This document shows, in pieces, positions 24,128 through 33,248 of a DNA stretch of 43,645 nt. This DNA comes from Phycisphaerales bacterium (GTDB taxonomy: Bacteria > Planctomycetota > Phycisphaerae > Phycisphaerales > UBA1924), in the NCBI GenBank assembly GCA_020427635.1, contig JAGQOH010000026.1:1-43645 (forward strand), written 5' to 3'. The notes beneath the pieces were generated by a model. That model ran no database searches. It worked only from the letters and a program-made list of their open reading frames with translations, and was not told the DNA's origin. How positions within the stretch are numbered: the first letter of the stretch is position 1; each line of letters begins with the position of its first letter. A program made the translations under genes and the position numbers.

Positions 24128-24580
24128 ATGTTCATCGATGGCCTGACAACCGCCGACTCCCTGCCCGTGCTGGAAGCAGCGGCGAAGTTCTCCGCCCGCC
24201 GGCAGGAGCTGCTGACCTTCAACATCGCGAACATCTCGACGCCCGATTTCCGCCCGAAGACCGTGTCGACCGAGGCATTTCAGCAGCAGTTGGGCGAGGC
24301 GATCGATAAGAAGCGCAAGGCGTCGGGAGCTGCGGCGCAAGACCTGCCGCTCCAGTCCACGAGCGAGGTACAGGTGACGCCAACCGCGGGCGGCGGCTTC
24401 GACTTGCAGCTCAACCCGTCCACGAGCAGCGGCAACATCCTGTTTCACGATCGCAACAACCGCGACGTCGAGCGCATGATGGCGGAGCTTGCTGAGAACA
24501 CCGCGAACTTCCGCGTCGCGACCGAACTGTTCAGAAGCCGGATCGACATGTTGCGGTCGGTGATCGCCGAGCGCGTGTGA
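24128..24580 (+). CDS. flgB: flagellar proximal rod protein FlgB
   Basis: This is a 150-residue rod protein. The N-terminal helix contains FNIANISTPDFRPK, the family's NIANxxTPxF signature (about 30-45), and the C-terminal helix (ENTANFRVATELFRSRIDMLRSVI) is typical of rod/hook proteins. It polymerises at the base of the rod after export. The reading frame opens at an upstream TTG, but ATG at 24128 is the conventional start. The region about 60-110 is Gly/Ser-rich and probably flexible. First gene of flgB-flgC-fliE. Confidence 0.95.
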   Translation: MFIDGLTTADSLPVLEAAAKFSARRQELLTFNIANISTPDFRPKTVSTEAFQQQLGEAIDKKRKASGAAAQDLPLQSTSEVQVTPTAGGGFDLQLNPSTSSGNILFHDRNNRDVERMMAELAENTANFRVATELFRSRIDMLRSVIAERV

Positions 24581-24594
24581 GGAGAGCCTAGGTC

Positions 24595-25008
24595 ATGAAC
24601 AGCCTTGATGTGTCTGTCAGCGGCATGATCGCCCAGCGCACGCGCATGGAAGTGGCCATCGCCAACCTCGCCAACCAGAGCACCATCCAGGATGAGCACG
24701 GCAACAACGTGCCCTACAAACGCCGCTTTGCGCTCTTGGCCTCGGGGGACCCGAGCGGCACAACGAATGAATCTCGCATGCACGGCGTGCACGTGGCGGC
24801 GATCGAGACCGAAGACGCCCCGCCAATCATGCGCTACGAGCCCGGCTCGCCATTTGCGAACGAAGAAGGCTATGTCGCCTATCCAAACATCGATCCGATG
24901 ACCGAGACCATTAATGCCATGGATGCGCAACGGGCGTATGAGGCGAACCTGGCGGCGGCGGAGGCGACCAAAGCCATGGTCGCGCAGTCCCTGCGCATTC
25001 TGGCGTAG
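24595..25008 (+). CDS. flgC: flagellar proximal rod protein FlgC
   Basis: This 137-residue rod protein shows the FlgC pattern: N-terminal DVSVSGMIAQRTRMEVAIAN, then LANQST, YKRRFALLAS, GEx-type VAYPNIDPMTETINAM and a C-terminal helix AYEANLAAAEATKAM. Like FlgB, it is exported and forms the proximal rod with FlgB and FliE. GGAGAG lies ten bases before the ATG. It is 14 bases after flgB and 18 before fliE. Confidence 0.97.
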   Translation: MNSLDVSVSGMIAQRTRMEVAIANLANQSTIQDEHGNNVPYKRRFALLASGDPSGTTNESRMHGVHVAAIETEDAPPIMRYEPGSPFANEEGYVAYPNIDPMTETINAMDAQRAYEANLAAAEATKAMVAQSLRILA

Positions 25009-25026
25009 TAGGAAGGAGGCGAGATC

Positions 25027-25332
25027 ATGACAGACCCCATTGGCCTGATCGGCGCTTCCAACATGATGCCGCCCGTTGGTGGCGCATCCGCGGCTCAAGG
25101 CGCCGGCGGCGACGGCGCATTCAAGGACATGCTGCTGCAGAACCTCGCGAAAGTGAATGAGCTGCAGCAGGACGCCACAAAGGCGACCGAAGACCTCATG
25201 GCCGGCCGTAGGAATGACATCGAAAGCGTCCTCATGGCGACCCAAAAGGCCGACACCGCCTTCCGCATGCTGCTCCAAGTGCGCAACAAGGTGCTCGATG
25301 TATACCAGGAATTGAAGCAGCTGCGGGTATAA
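25027..25332 (+). CDS. fliE: flagellar hook-basal body protein FliE
   Basis: This 101-residue protein links the MS ring to the rod. The C-terminal part has IESVLMATQKADTAFRMLLQ and VRNKVLDVYQELKQLRV, the classic FliE ending. The first 35 residues are Gly/Ala-rich and less conserved. AAGGAGG precedes the ATG. Confidence 0.97.
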   Translation: MTDPIGLIGASNMMPPVGGASAAQGAGGDGAFKDMLLQNLAKVNELQQDATKATEDLMAGRRNDIESVLMATQKADTAFRMLLQVRNKVLDVYQELKQLRV

Positions 25333-25542
25333 GCGAGAGAGCGCATCGCGTGCGCGACGACAGCGCAGATCGGCGGAAGCTGCGCGAGCGCCACGTGCGC
25401 ACTCCCTGAACCGAACAGGCATTCAAGATTGCGCGACCGGCGCGTCGAAAGTTGACAGTCGGGATGTTCGTTTGAGCATGCCGGCCTTGGGGCGCGCCAG
25501 GAGGGCGGCGTCCGGCAATCGGGCACGGAGGCCTTTCGAACC

Positions 25543-27243
25543 ATGGGGCAGTTGCGCAAGGCGCTCGAGACCATTGCCGCCGCGATGACGAAGCTGAATG
25601 CTTCGCAGCGGATGCTGATCGGATCTCTGGCCGTCGTCATGGCAATGACGCTCTTTGTGGTCGCCCAATACACATCCAAGCCCGACATGGTGCCACTGCT
25701 GCCTGGCCTCGCGGGCGACGAACGCTCGCGAATCGAGCAGTTCCTGCGCGTGAACTACGGCGACGCTGGCTATGCAGTAAAGGATGGCGAACTCGTCGTG
25801 CCCGTCGGCAGCCAGCGCTCGATCATGGCGGCCCTTGCGTCCGAGGGAAAGGCCCCGGGCGACACGCGCCTGTTCTTTGAGACGCTCATCGACAAGCAGA
25901 AGTGGTCGATGCCGAGCGATCAGCGCGAGCAGATGACCCTTATCGCCAAGCAGAACGAACTGGCGAAAGTGATCTCGATGATGAGCGGCGTTACAAAGGC
26001 GTCAGTCATCGCCGATGTGCCAAGCAAGCGCGGGCTCGGGGCCGCCGACCGCCCGCCGACCGCGTCCGTCACGGTGTTCGCACCGGGCGGGCTGTCACCC
26101 GAGACCGTCGACGCAGTGGCGCACCTGGTGCAGTCGTCATTCGCCGGGATGAGCCTCGACAACGTGCGGGTGATCGATGGCGTGACCAATCGCCAGCACA
26201 CGGCCAGAAGTCAAGGCGCCCTGGCCACGAGCCTGCACGAACAGAACCGCCTCGAGCTGCAGCGCAACAAGCAGGCGCAGCTGGCAGACATGCTGCGGTA
26301 CATCCCGGGTGTGATCGTGACGGTGCAGGTGCAGGCCGACACGCGCAAGGAAGTGTCGACCACGCGCGAGATCCTGCCTGAAGACTCGGGCACCGTAAAG
26401 ATCCAGACCTCGCAGACCGGCACGTCGATGTCATCGCAAAACACGCGCGGCGCGGGCGAAGCGGGCGCGCGCTCGAACAACGGTATGGACATCGCCGGAA
26501 CCACCCAGGCCGGCACGTCGACCAACGAGACCAATGAGTCATCGCAGTTCGAGACGAAGTTTGGCGACAAGGTCAGCACGATCGAAGATGGCAAGGGCTA
26601 CGCCACGCGAATCAGCGCAGTTGTGAACATCCCAAGGCCCTACTTCGTGGCGCTTTGGCGTCAACGCCAACCCGCGGCCGAGGGCGGCGCGAGCGGCGAA
26701 GAAGCAGAGCCCGTTGATACTGACCTGCAGCCCATCATTGATGGCGAGACCCAGCGCATCGAAGGCGAAGTCGCTCAGTTGATCGACTCTTCCGCGCAGC
26801 CCGGCGGCTCGCCAGGCGTCGTGCGCGTCTCAATGATCCCGGTGCTGCCCGATGCGATGTTCGCGACCTCGGGCGTGTCCTCCGCAGGCGCACTCGGATT
26901 GCCCGCGACCGGGCCACTCGCACTCGATCAATTGGTCAAGACTGTCGGCATTGGCGGGCTCGCAGTCGTGGCCTTGGCGCTCATGGTGGTCACTGCGGTA
27001 AAGGGCAATAAGCGTGAGCCCCTGCCGACGGCGGCAGAACTCGTGGGCATTCCGCCCGCACTCGACGATGGGGGGGATTTGATTGGCGAAGCGGCGGAGG
27101 CGGATTCGGTGCTCGCGGGCATCGAACTGACCGATGATGAACTCAAGAGCCGCAAGGTCATGGAGCAGGTTGGCGACATGATCGACAACGACTCCAAGCA
27201 GGCGGCAACGCTGTTGTCGCGCTGGGTTGCGAACGCGACGTAA
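25543..27243 (+). CDS. fliF: flagellar MS-ring protein FliF
   Basis: This 566-residue protein forms the MS ring in the inner membrane. It has two transmembrane helices (about 24-42 and 468-486), a periplasmic ring-building region with YVP-like and VPVGSQRSIMAALASEG, WSMPSDQREQMTLIAKQNEL and ASVTVFAPGG, and a C-terminal cytoplasmic tail (KVMEQVGDMIDNDSKQAATLL) for FliG. GGAGG stands 11 bases before the ATG. A 210-base gap precedes it; a TTGACA at 25452 has no good -10 partner. Confidence 0.96.
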   Translation: MGQLRKALETIAAAMTKLNASQRMLIGSLAVVMAMTLFVVAQYTSKPDMVPLLPGLAGDERSRIEQFLRVNYGDAGYAVKDGELVVPVGSQRSIMAALASEGKAPGDTRLFFETLIDKQKWSMPSDQREQMTLIAKQNELAKVISMMSGVTKASVIADVPSKRGLGAADRPPTASVTVFAPGGLSPETVDAVAHLVQSSFAGMSLDNVRVIDGVTNRQHTARSQGALATSLHEQNRLELQRNKQAQLADMLRYIPGVIVTVQVQADTRKEVSTTREILPEDSGTVKIQTSQTGTSMSSQNTRGAGEAGARSNNGMDIAGTTQAGTSTNETNESSQFETKFGDKVSTIEDGKGYATRISAVVNIPRPYFVALWRQRQPAAEGGASGEEAEPVDTDLQPIIDGETQRIEGEVAQLIDSSAQPGGSPGVVRVSMIPVLPDAMFATSGVSSAGALGLPATGPLALDQLVKTVGIGGLAVVALALMVVTAVKGNKREPLPTAAELVGIPPALDDGGDLIGEAAEADSVLAGIELTDDELKSRKVMEQVGDMIDNDSKQAATLLSRWVANAT

Positions 27244-27255
27244 AAGGACGAGCGC

Positions 27256-28296
27256 ATGCCGCGGAAACCTGGCGAGAAACTGCCAAACAACGTCTCCGCC
27301 CTGGACGGTGTGACCAAGGCCGCGGTGCTAGTCCTGTCGCTCGATGCCCAGGTTGCAGCGAAGGTGTTGCGCGAGATGGACGCGGAGTCCGTCGAGGACA
27401 TCACGCGCGAGCTTGCATCGCTGGGTCGCGTGCCTGACGAGCTCACGCAGCAGGTGATCGAAGAGTTCTACAACCTCTCCCTGGCGCACCAATATGCCTC
27501 GGAGGGTGGGCTGGATTATGCGCGCAGATTGCTCAAGGATGCGCTTGATCCCAAGCAAGCTGAGCGCGTCATTGCACAGATTCAGACGCAGGTAACCAAG
27601 GCGCCCTTTGCCTTCCTTCAGAAGGCGGAGAGTGAGAACCTCCTGACCTTTATTCAAGATGAGCATCCGCAGACGATCGCACTGATCATCTGCCACCTGC
27701 CGCACCACAAGGCGGCAGAGATTCTCGTCGGCTTGCCCATGCAGAAACAAGTCGAGGTCATCAAGCGCATTGCGAACATGGAACAAACGAATCCCGAGGT
27801 GATTCGCGAGGTCGAGCGCGGGCTTGAGAGCCGCCTGTCGGCAATGTTGACGCAGTCCATGGAAAAGGCTGGCGGCGTGCCGACGGTTGCGGAAATCCTC
27901 AACCTTGCAGACCGCGCGACCGAGAAGTCGATCATGGAAGGCCTCGAAGCGGAAGATCCGGACTTGGTCGAAGAGATCCGCCGACTCATGTTCGTCTTCG
28001 AGGATGTGATGCTCGTCGACGACAAGGGCATCCAAGCCGTGCTGCGCGAGGTGGACAACGACGAACTGGCCCTGGCGCTCAAGACCGCATCGGAAGATCT
28101 GAAGGAGAAGATCTTCCGCAATATGTCCGAGCGCGCGGCGACGCTCATCAGGGAAGACATGGAATACATGGGCCCCGTGCGCGTCGCGGATGTCGAGCAG
28201 GCGCAGCAGCGCATCGTCGACATCGTTCGCCGACTGGAAGAAGCGGGCGACATCGTCATCGCCGGGCGCGGCGGTCAAGAGGAGCTGATCGTCTGA
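27256..28296 (+). CDS. fliG: flagellar motor switch protein FliG
   Basis: This is the 346-residue rotor protein. The middle domain has EHPQ (Glu136-Gln139) in DEHPQTIALIICHLP, and the C-terminal torque helix region (MFVFEDVMLVDDKGIQAVLR, MSERAATLIREDMEYMGPV) has the alternating charges that meet MotA. The N-terminus binds FliF, encoded directly upstream. Length is normal for the family. FliM, its usual partner, is not encoded in this window. Confidence 0.98.
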   Translation: MPRKPGEKLPNNVSALDGVTKAAVLVLSLDAQVAAKVLREMDAESVEDITRELASLGRVPDELTQQVIEEFYNLSLAHQYASEGGLDYARRLLKDALDPKQAERVIAQIQTQVTKAPFAFLQKAESENLLTFIQDEHPQTIALIICHLPHHKAAEILVGLPMQKQVEVIKRIANMEQTNPEVIREVERGLESRLSAMLTQSMEKAGGVPTVAEILNLADRATEKSIMEGLEAEDPDLVEEIRRLMFVFEDVMLVDDKGIQAVLREVDNDELALALKTASEDLKEKIFRNMSERAATLIREDMEYMGPVRVADVEQAQQRIVDIVRRLEEAGDIVIAGRGGQEELIV

Positions 28297-28330
28297 TGTG
28301 CGCGACACGAGAGCGAACGAGGGCGTTGCC

Positions 28331-29077
28331 ATGGCGCTCGTAAGGCACGCAGAAGCAAAGTCGATGGCGCGCGATGCGATCGTGCTCGACCTGGGGGACC
28401 TTGCGCGCCAGGCAGCTGCGCTGCAGGCGAAGGCGCGGGCCGAGGCGGATCAGATCGTTGCAGAGGGCAAGGCCGAGCGAGCGCGCCTGATTGAGGGCGC
28501 TGATCAAAAGGGTTTCGAACAGGGGCTTGCGCGGGGGTTGGAAGAAGGGCGCACGCGGGGCGCTGAGGAAGGCCGCCAAGCCGCCATCGAATCAACACGC
28601 AAAGAGCTTGAGCCACTCATTGCAGCTTGGACCCAAGCGATGGAGGCCTTTGAGCAAGATCGTGAGTCGTCACGCAAGTTGGCCGCGGATGATCTGGTCG
28701 TACTTGCACAGACCGTGGCGCGGCGCGTGACACACCAAGTGATCGCGCTGAATCCACATGTCGTACAGGACCAGCTCGCGCAGGTGCTTGCTCTTGTGCT
28801 CGAGCCGAGTGGCATTGTAATAGAAGTCCATCCCGAGGATCTGGAGATGTGCCAAGCCGTCCTGCCTGGCTTGGTTGAGGGCCGCGCCGATGGCGGGGAC
28901 ATTCAGATTCGTGGGCGCGATGCGCTTGAACGTGGCTCGGTGGTCGTGCGCACGCGTGGCGGCGTGATCGACGCATCCGTTGAGGGGCAACTCGATCGCT
29001 TGGCCGCCGCGATGCTTGGCCCGGTGCATGCCGAGAGACCGCCAGGGTCGACTGATAATAAGTCGGAGACGGCATGA
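28331..29077 (+). CDS. fliH: flagellar export ATPase regulator FliH
   Basis: This is a 248-residue protein. It contains a GxxxG-like run (GFEQGLARGLEEGRTRGAEE, about 58-78), a known FliH feature, between an Ala/Glu-rich coiled coil and a C-terminal domain (VARRVTHQVIALNP, IEVHPEDLEMC). It binds FliI and tethers it to the export gate. ATG at 28331 has GAGGG upstream; a GTG at 28298 would add 11 residues. It overlaps fliI by four bases. Confidence 0.9.
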   Translation: MALVRHAEAKSMARDAIVLDLGDLARQAAALQAKARAEADQIVAEGKAERARLIEGADQKGFEQGLARGLEEGRTRGAEEGRQAAIESTRKELEPLIAAWTQAMEAFEQDRESSRKLAADDLVVLAQTVARRVTHQVIALNPHVVQDQLAQVLALVLEPSGIVIEVHPEDLEMCQAVLPGLVEGRADGGDIQIRGRDALERGSVVVRTRGGVIDASVEGQLDRLAAAMLGPVHAERPPGSTDNKSETA

Positions 29078-30516
29078 GGCCGCTCGAGCAGGCCATCGCG
29101 CGGGTAGGTTCCGCAGATGCATTGTGCATCCGTGGGCGCATTCGCGCGCTTCGAGGCCTGACGCTGCTTGCCGAAGACAAACCAGCAGTCGTCGGTTCAC
29201 TCGTGCAGATTCGCTGCGCAACTGGTCCGAAACTCGCTGAAGTCGTCGGTTTCGAAGCGGGCAACGCGATTCTCATGCTGCTGGAGCAAAGCGGCGGTGT
29301 GCGCGCGGGTGACATCGTCGAGAGTGTGCAAAGTCAACCGACCATTGAAGTGGGAGATGGTTTGCTCGGGCGTGTTGTCAATGGGCTTGGTATGCCAATC
29401 GATGGCGGCCCGCCAATCGAAAGCGCGGCGCCGCATCCTTTGCATGCGGTCCCCATCAGTGCGATGCGCCGCCCGCCGATCAATATGCCGATCGCGACAG
29501 GTGTTGCGAGCGTCGATTTGCTAGCGCCCGTCGGGTGTGGGCAGCGCGTGGGCATTTTTGCTGGTCCAGGCGTGGGCAAGAGCACGCTGCTCGGCATGAT
29601 CGCGCGCGGCGCTGGTGCTCATGTGCAACATGCTGACGGCGCGCAAGGCGCCGATGTCAATGTCATTGTGCTCATTGGGGAACGTGGGCGCGAAGTACGG
29701 GAGTTCGTGGAGGGCGCCTTGGGCGAAGCAGGCATGGCGCGGTCAGTTGTGGTTGTTGCAACGAGCGATGAATCGCCCGTCATGCGTGTGCGAGCGGCCC
29801 ACGCCGCGTGCGCAATAGCCGAGGGCTTCCGCGACCAGGGCAAACGCGTTGTGCTGATGTTGGACTCGGTGACACGCTTCGCCCACGCGCAACGCCAGAT
29901 TGGCCTCGCCATTGGTGAACCGCCCGCCACGCGCGGCTATACGCCCAGTGTGTTCGCGGCGCTCCCGCAGTTGCTCGAGCGAGCAGGCGTTGTCGAAAGC
30001 GATAACGGACAAACCGAGGGCTCCATTACCGGGTTCTATGCCGTGCTCGTCGATGGCGATGATCTCACCGAGCCTGTGTCCGACGCGGTGCGCGGCATCC
30101 TCGACGGGCACCTCATCCTGTCGCGCAACTTGGCTCAACGCGGTCACTATCCCGCAATCGATCCGCTGGACTCGGTGTCGCGCGTCGGCGCAGCCGTCAG
30201 CTCAAAGGAACACGATCGCGCCAGGCGAACCATTGTGCGCCTCCTGGCGGCGTACCGAGCCGTTGAAGAGTTGATTCAGATCGGCGCGTATACAAGCGGC
30301 GCTGATCCGGTGACTGATGTCGCAGTGGCGCTCAAGCCGCGCATCGATGCACTGTTACAACAGGAAATCGGGGAACGCATCGACCATGCCAAGGCAGTCG
30401 CGTCGATGATCGCTTTGGCACAGGAAGCCGAAGAACGGCTTGGCGCATCAGGACAAGGCAAGAAGCGGAGTCCGCCGACGCAGCGACGCGTCCCGGGCGG
30501 TCAAGCAGCAGCGTAG
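29074..30516 (+). CDS. fliI: flagellum-specific ATP synthase FliI
   Basis: This is a 480-residue ATPase of the type III export system. Walker A is GPGVGKS (Lys169), followed by IVLIGERGREVREFVEG and Walker B VVLMLDSVTRFAHAQRQIG with EPPATRGYTPSVF. It forms a hexamer under the export gate and drives substrate unfolding with FliH and FliJ. The start overlaps fliH (ATGA). Length is somewhat above the usual 440-460, mostly as a C-terminal tail rich in Arg, Gly and Pro. Confidence 0.98.
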   Translation: MRPLEQAIARVGSADALCIRGRIRALRGLTLLAEDKPAVVGSLVQIRCATGPKLAEVVGFEAGNAILMLLEQSGGVRAGDIVESVQSQPTIEVGDGLLGRVVNGLGMPIDGGPPIESAAPHPLHAVPISAMRRPPINMPIATGVASVDLLAPVGCGQRVGIFAGPGVGKSTLLGMIARGAGAHVQHADGAQGADVNVIVLIGERGREVREFVEGALGEAGMARSVVVVATSDESPVMRVRAAHAACAIAEGFRDQGKRVVLMLDSVTRFAHAQRQIGLAIGEPPATRGYTPSVFAALPQLLERAGVVESDNGQTEGSITGFYAVLVDGDDLTEPVSDAVRGILDGHLILSRNLAQRGHYPAIDPLDSVSRVGAAVSSKEHDRARRTIVRLLAAYRAVEELIQIGAYTSGADPVTDVAVALKPRIDALLQQEIGERIDHAKAVASMIALAQEAEERLGASGQGKKRSPPTQRRVPGGQAAA

Positions 30517-30528
30517 GTGTAGCGTCCA

Positions 30529-30990
30529 ATGGCACGATTCAAGTTTCCATTGCAAGCCTTATTGCACATGCGCGAGCGCGCGGAGCGCGATGAACAGCTC
30601 GCCTTCGCGGCGCTGGAGCATGACCGCGTGTCGTTGCAGCAGGAGCTGGCGCACGTGCAAGGAAACATCGCGCAGGCGCAGCACGACGCACGCGCGCTGC
30701 TTGATCCAAACGCAGGCACGATCGATCTGCAAGCGGCCCGATGGCAGGCCCACGCGGCGCTCCATCAGCAGGCGCTGGCCGGACAACTGCGCGTCTCACT
30801 CAGCGGAGCCCAGGTGCGTTCGGATCAGCAGCGCGAACGATTGCTACGCGCAAGCATCGCACGCCGGGCGCTTGAGCGCCTGCGCGAGCGCCGCATGGCC
30901 GAATGGTCGCTCGAGCAGAAGCGCAGGGAGCAGTTCGAGCAAGACGATGTGGCCACCCAGCGGGCGGCCCGAGCACGGAAGGAAGGCTGA
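30529..30990 (+). CDS. fliJ: flagellar export protein FliJ
   Basis: This 153-residue protein is almost all charged coiled coil (HMRERAERDEQLAFAALEHD, LERLRERRMAEWSLEQKRRE), starting with ARFKFPLQALLHMRE, a typical FliJ opening. It sits in the centre of the FliI ring, like the gamma subunit of F-ATPase. Its position right after fliI supports the call. Confidence 0.92.
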   Translation: MARFKFPLQALLHMRERAERDEQLAFAALEHDRVSLQQELAHVQGNIAQAQHDARALLDPNAGTIDLQAARWQAHAALHQQALAGQLRVSLSGAQVRSDQQRERLLRASIARRALERLRERRMAEWSLEQKRREQFEQDDVATQRAARARKEG

Positions 30991-30993
30991 TCC

Positions 30994-31689
30994 ATGGTGC
31001 GCGGTTTGTGGAACCTCGTCGCGGCGCTCGCCATTGCCAATGTCATCGGCTTGGTCGGGTTCTTCGGCTGGCTCAAGGCGAGCGACCGAATCTCGGGTGA
31101 GCGCGTCGAAACCGTGCGCGCCATGTTCTCGAAGACTATCGCAGAGGAGTTGCGCAACAAGGCCCTTGAGGACGCTGCCAAAGCTGCCGAAGAGCGTCAG
31201 CTCCAAGAGACCGGTCGCATTGGCCGCATCCCATTGTCAGCGGAGGATCGCGTGGCGATCATCCGGGAGTATGAAGAGCTGACGCGGGAGCATCAGCAGC
31301 GGATGCAACGCGAGACGCAGGACTTGCGCGACGCCCTTGCGCAAGATCGGGCCCAACTGGCGCAAGAGCGAGCAGACTTTCTGGCCATGAAAGATGCATT
31401 CGAGAAAGAACGTGCGCTCTTGGCCGAGCTTGAAGGCGCTGAGCAATTCGGGCGCACCGTCAAGCTCTATGAATCGGTCAAGCCTGATGCCGCCCGGTCG
31501 ATGATGCAAGCGCTGCTTGATGCAGGCGAGAAGCGCCAGGTCGTGGCGTATCTCAATGCGATGAAGCCCGCGACCGCGACCAAGATCATCACGGCGTTTC
31601 AGGGCGACGACCCAGCCTTGGCAGCAGATTTGCTGGAAGGCATCCGGACGCATGGACTCTCGGTGGTCGAGGGTGCAGCGCCGGAGTAG
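30994..31689 (+). CDS. MotE-like membrane protein with MgtE-N-like C-terminal domain
   Basis: This 231-residue protein has an N-terminal membrane helix (about 7-27), a long charged coiled coil (about 80-150, EYEELTREHQQRMQRETQDL) and a C-terminal helical domain (SVKPDAARSMMQALLDAGE, YLNAMKPATATKIITAFQ) like the MgtE_N/FliG-middle fold. This is the layout of MotE, a periplasmic chaperone of MotC in alphaproteobacteria, and of related proteins found after fliJ in Firmicutes. Its substrate here is unknown. It stands four bases after fliJ and seven before fliK. Confidence 0.75.
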   Translation: MVRGLWNLVAALAIANVIGLVGFFGWLKASDRISGERVETVRAMFSKTIAEELRNKALEDAAKAAEERQLQETGRIGRIPLSAEDRVAIIREYEELTREHQQRMQRETQDLRDALAQDRAQLAQERADFLAMKDAFEKERALLAELEGAEQFGRTVKLYESVKPDAARSMMQALLDAGEKRQVVAYLNAMKPATATKIITAFQGDDPALAADLLEGIRTHGLSVVEGAAPE

Positions 31690-31695
31690 CCGCGC

Positions 31696-33234
31696 ATGGT
31701 CCAATTGGCCGTCCCAACAGCTGCATCGGTTCCTGATGTGATGCAGGCGATCGCACCGTTGCGCGAGCGGACGACGCCATCGGCGCAGTCGACGCCTTCC
31801 TTCGCGCAACAACTGCAGGATCAACGGGCCGAAGCTGCGCCTTCCAAGCAAGCTCCGCCCAGCGATCCGCCCCAAGCGACGCAGTCGTCGCGCTCCGATG
31901 AGCAAGTGCAGCCGGCGCCGGCGGAGCGCGACGAATTGCGCGAAACGCAGCCATCTGAATCGGATCACAATCACGAAGCCGAAAGCGAGGAGCCGACCCC
32001 ATCATCAGATGCGCACCAGTCCAATGGCTCGGAGCAAGCTGCACCGAAGGAGGCTGAGACGACGGCGCCTGAGCAGGAAGCGGCCGCAGCGCCTATTGCC
32101 GAGGCCATACTTGCTGTTGCAATCCAATCGACCGGCGCGTCGACTGCGACGCCAGCTTCGGATGAAACAAGTGAAACGTCGACCTCGTCGCAGCCCGATG
32201 CAACGCGATCAACACAGCCAGCACCCGAAGCCAAGGTCGTGCCAAGCAGTGTCAAGGCAACGTCGCCTGCGTCAGCACCTGACGCACACGCTGCATCACA
32301 AGACAGCAACGTGACGCAGAACACCGCGGCCGGTGCCGACGGACCAAGCGGTGATGCCCCGGTCGACTCCAGTGCGAATGAACAATCGAGCCAAGCGGAT
32401 GAACCCGCACAGCGTGCACAGCAGTTCAGAGCCGAATTCCGCCAAGATGGCACGGCCCAATCCAAGCCGCAGTGGCTTCACGCGGAACCAGTGCAGCAGG
32501 TGAATGCAGCGCCCGCGGAATCCCAACAGCAAGCTCGCCCCGAGCCGCGCCGAGCATCAACGACGCCCACCACAGTGGAACATGTCGATGCAAGCGTCCC
32601 GGCGCAGAGCAGTGCGCCCGTTCCTGCGACTGATCCCGGGGCCCAGACACTGAATCTCCAGAACATCGCACCGCGCCTGACGCCCGCGCCAACCACGCCG
32701 CAAGCACCAACGGAGGCCGAGGCGCAAGCATTCCAGGCCGCAGCGTCACGCGGACTATCCGCAGCACTGCGCCAGTCGGGCGGCACGGTCACGCTGCGCC
32801 TGGTGCCCGAAACACTGGGCGCCCTGCGCGTGAACTTGCAAATCAACGGCAGCACAGTTGCGCTGCATCTCGAAACCGGCGGCGGACGTGCGCACGAGAT
32901 GCTTACGCAGCACATCGCCTCGCTTCGCGCGGGGCTCGAGCACCGAGGCCTGAAGGTCGAAGAAGTCACCACGCGCATCGCACCCGAACTCGCACGTCCT
33001 GTCGAGTCCAATGCGCAGTCACAGCATGGGCAATCGACGACGCGCGAACGTGAAGGCGATACCAGTCAGTCGTGGCGTCAACCATCTCAAGATAGGCAGC
33101 AGCCACGCGAAGAACAGCGCGACCCGTCTGGAGACCCCGGCCAAGACGCTTCCGATGGTCATCACGCGAACGAAGATGAGCAAGCGTTTGCACAGCTTCG
33201 CAATGTCATGCTCCGCCTCAATGCAGTCGCTTAA
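31696..33234 (+). CDS. fliK: flagellar hook-length control protein FliK
   Basis: This is a 512-residue protein. About the first 340 residues are Ala/Gln/Ser/Pro-rich and disordered, fit for a molecular ruler that is exported through the growing hook. The C-terminal domain (about 350-450) has the Flg_hook pattern GGTVTLRLVPETLGALRVNL, then HLETGGGRAHEML and GLKVEEV. A Gln/Asp/Arg-rich tail follows. Low sequence conservation in the first part is normal for FliK. Confidence 0.9.
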   Translation: MVQLAVPTAASVPDVMQAIAPLRERTTPSAQSTPSFAQQLQDQRAEAAPSKQAPPSDPPQATQSSRSDEQVQPAPAERDELRETQPSESDHNHEAESEEPTPSSDAHQSNGSEQAAPKEAETTAPEQEAAAAPIAEAILAVAIQSTGASTATPASDETSETSTSSQPDATRSTQPAPEAKVVPSSVKATSPASAPDAHAASQDSNVTQNTAAGADGPSGDAPVDSSANEQSSQADEPAQRAQQFRAEFRQDGTAQSKPQWLHAEPVQQVNAAPAESQQQARPEPRRASTTPTTVEHVDASVPAQSSAPVPATDPGAQTLNLQNIAPRLTPAPTTPQAPTEAEAQAFQAAASRGLSAALRQSGGTVTLRLVPETLGALRVNLQINGSTVALHLETGGGRAHEMLTQHIASLRAGLEHRGLKVEEVTTRIAPELARPVESNAQSQHGQSTTREREGDTSQSWRQPSQDRQQPREEQRDPSGDPGQDASDGHHANEDEQAFAQLRNVMLRLNAVA

Positions 33235-33248
33235 CAGGGAGTCTCACG

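Noticed and set aside
25417..25432. sigma54-like AGGCATTCAAGATTGC in the fliE-fliF gap
   Set aside because: It has 11 instead of ten bases between GG and GC, so the two boxes are out of register.
25452..25457. TTGACA before fliF
   Set aside because: It is a perfect -35 hexamer, but there is no -10-like sequence at 16-18 bases. fliF may be read from upstream.
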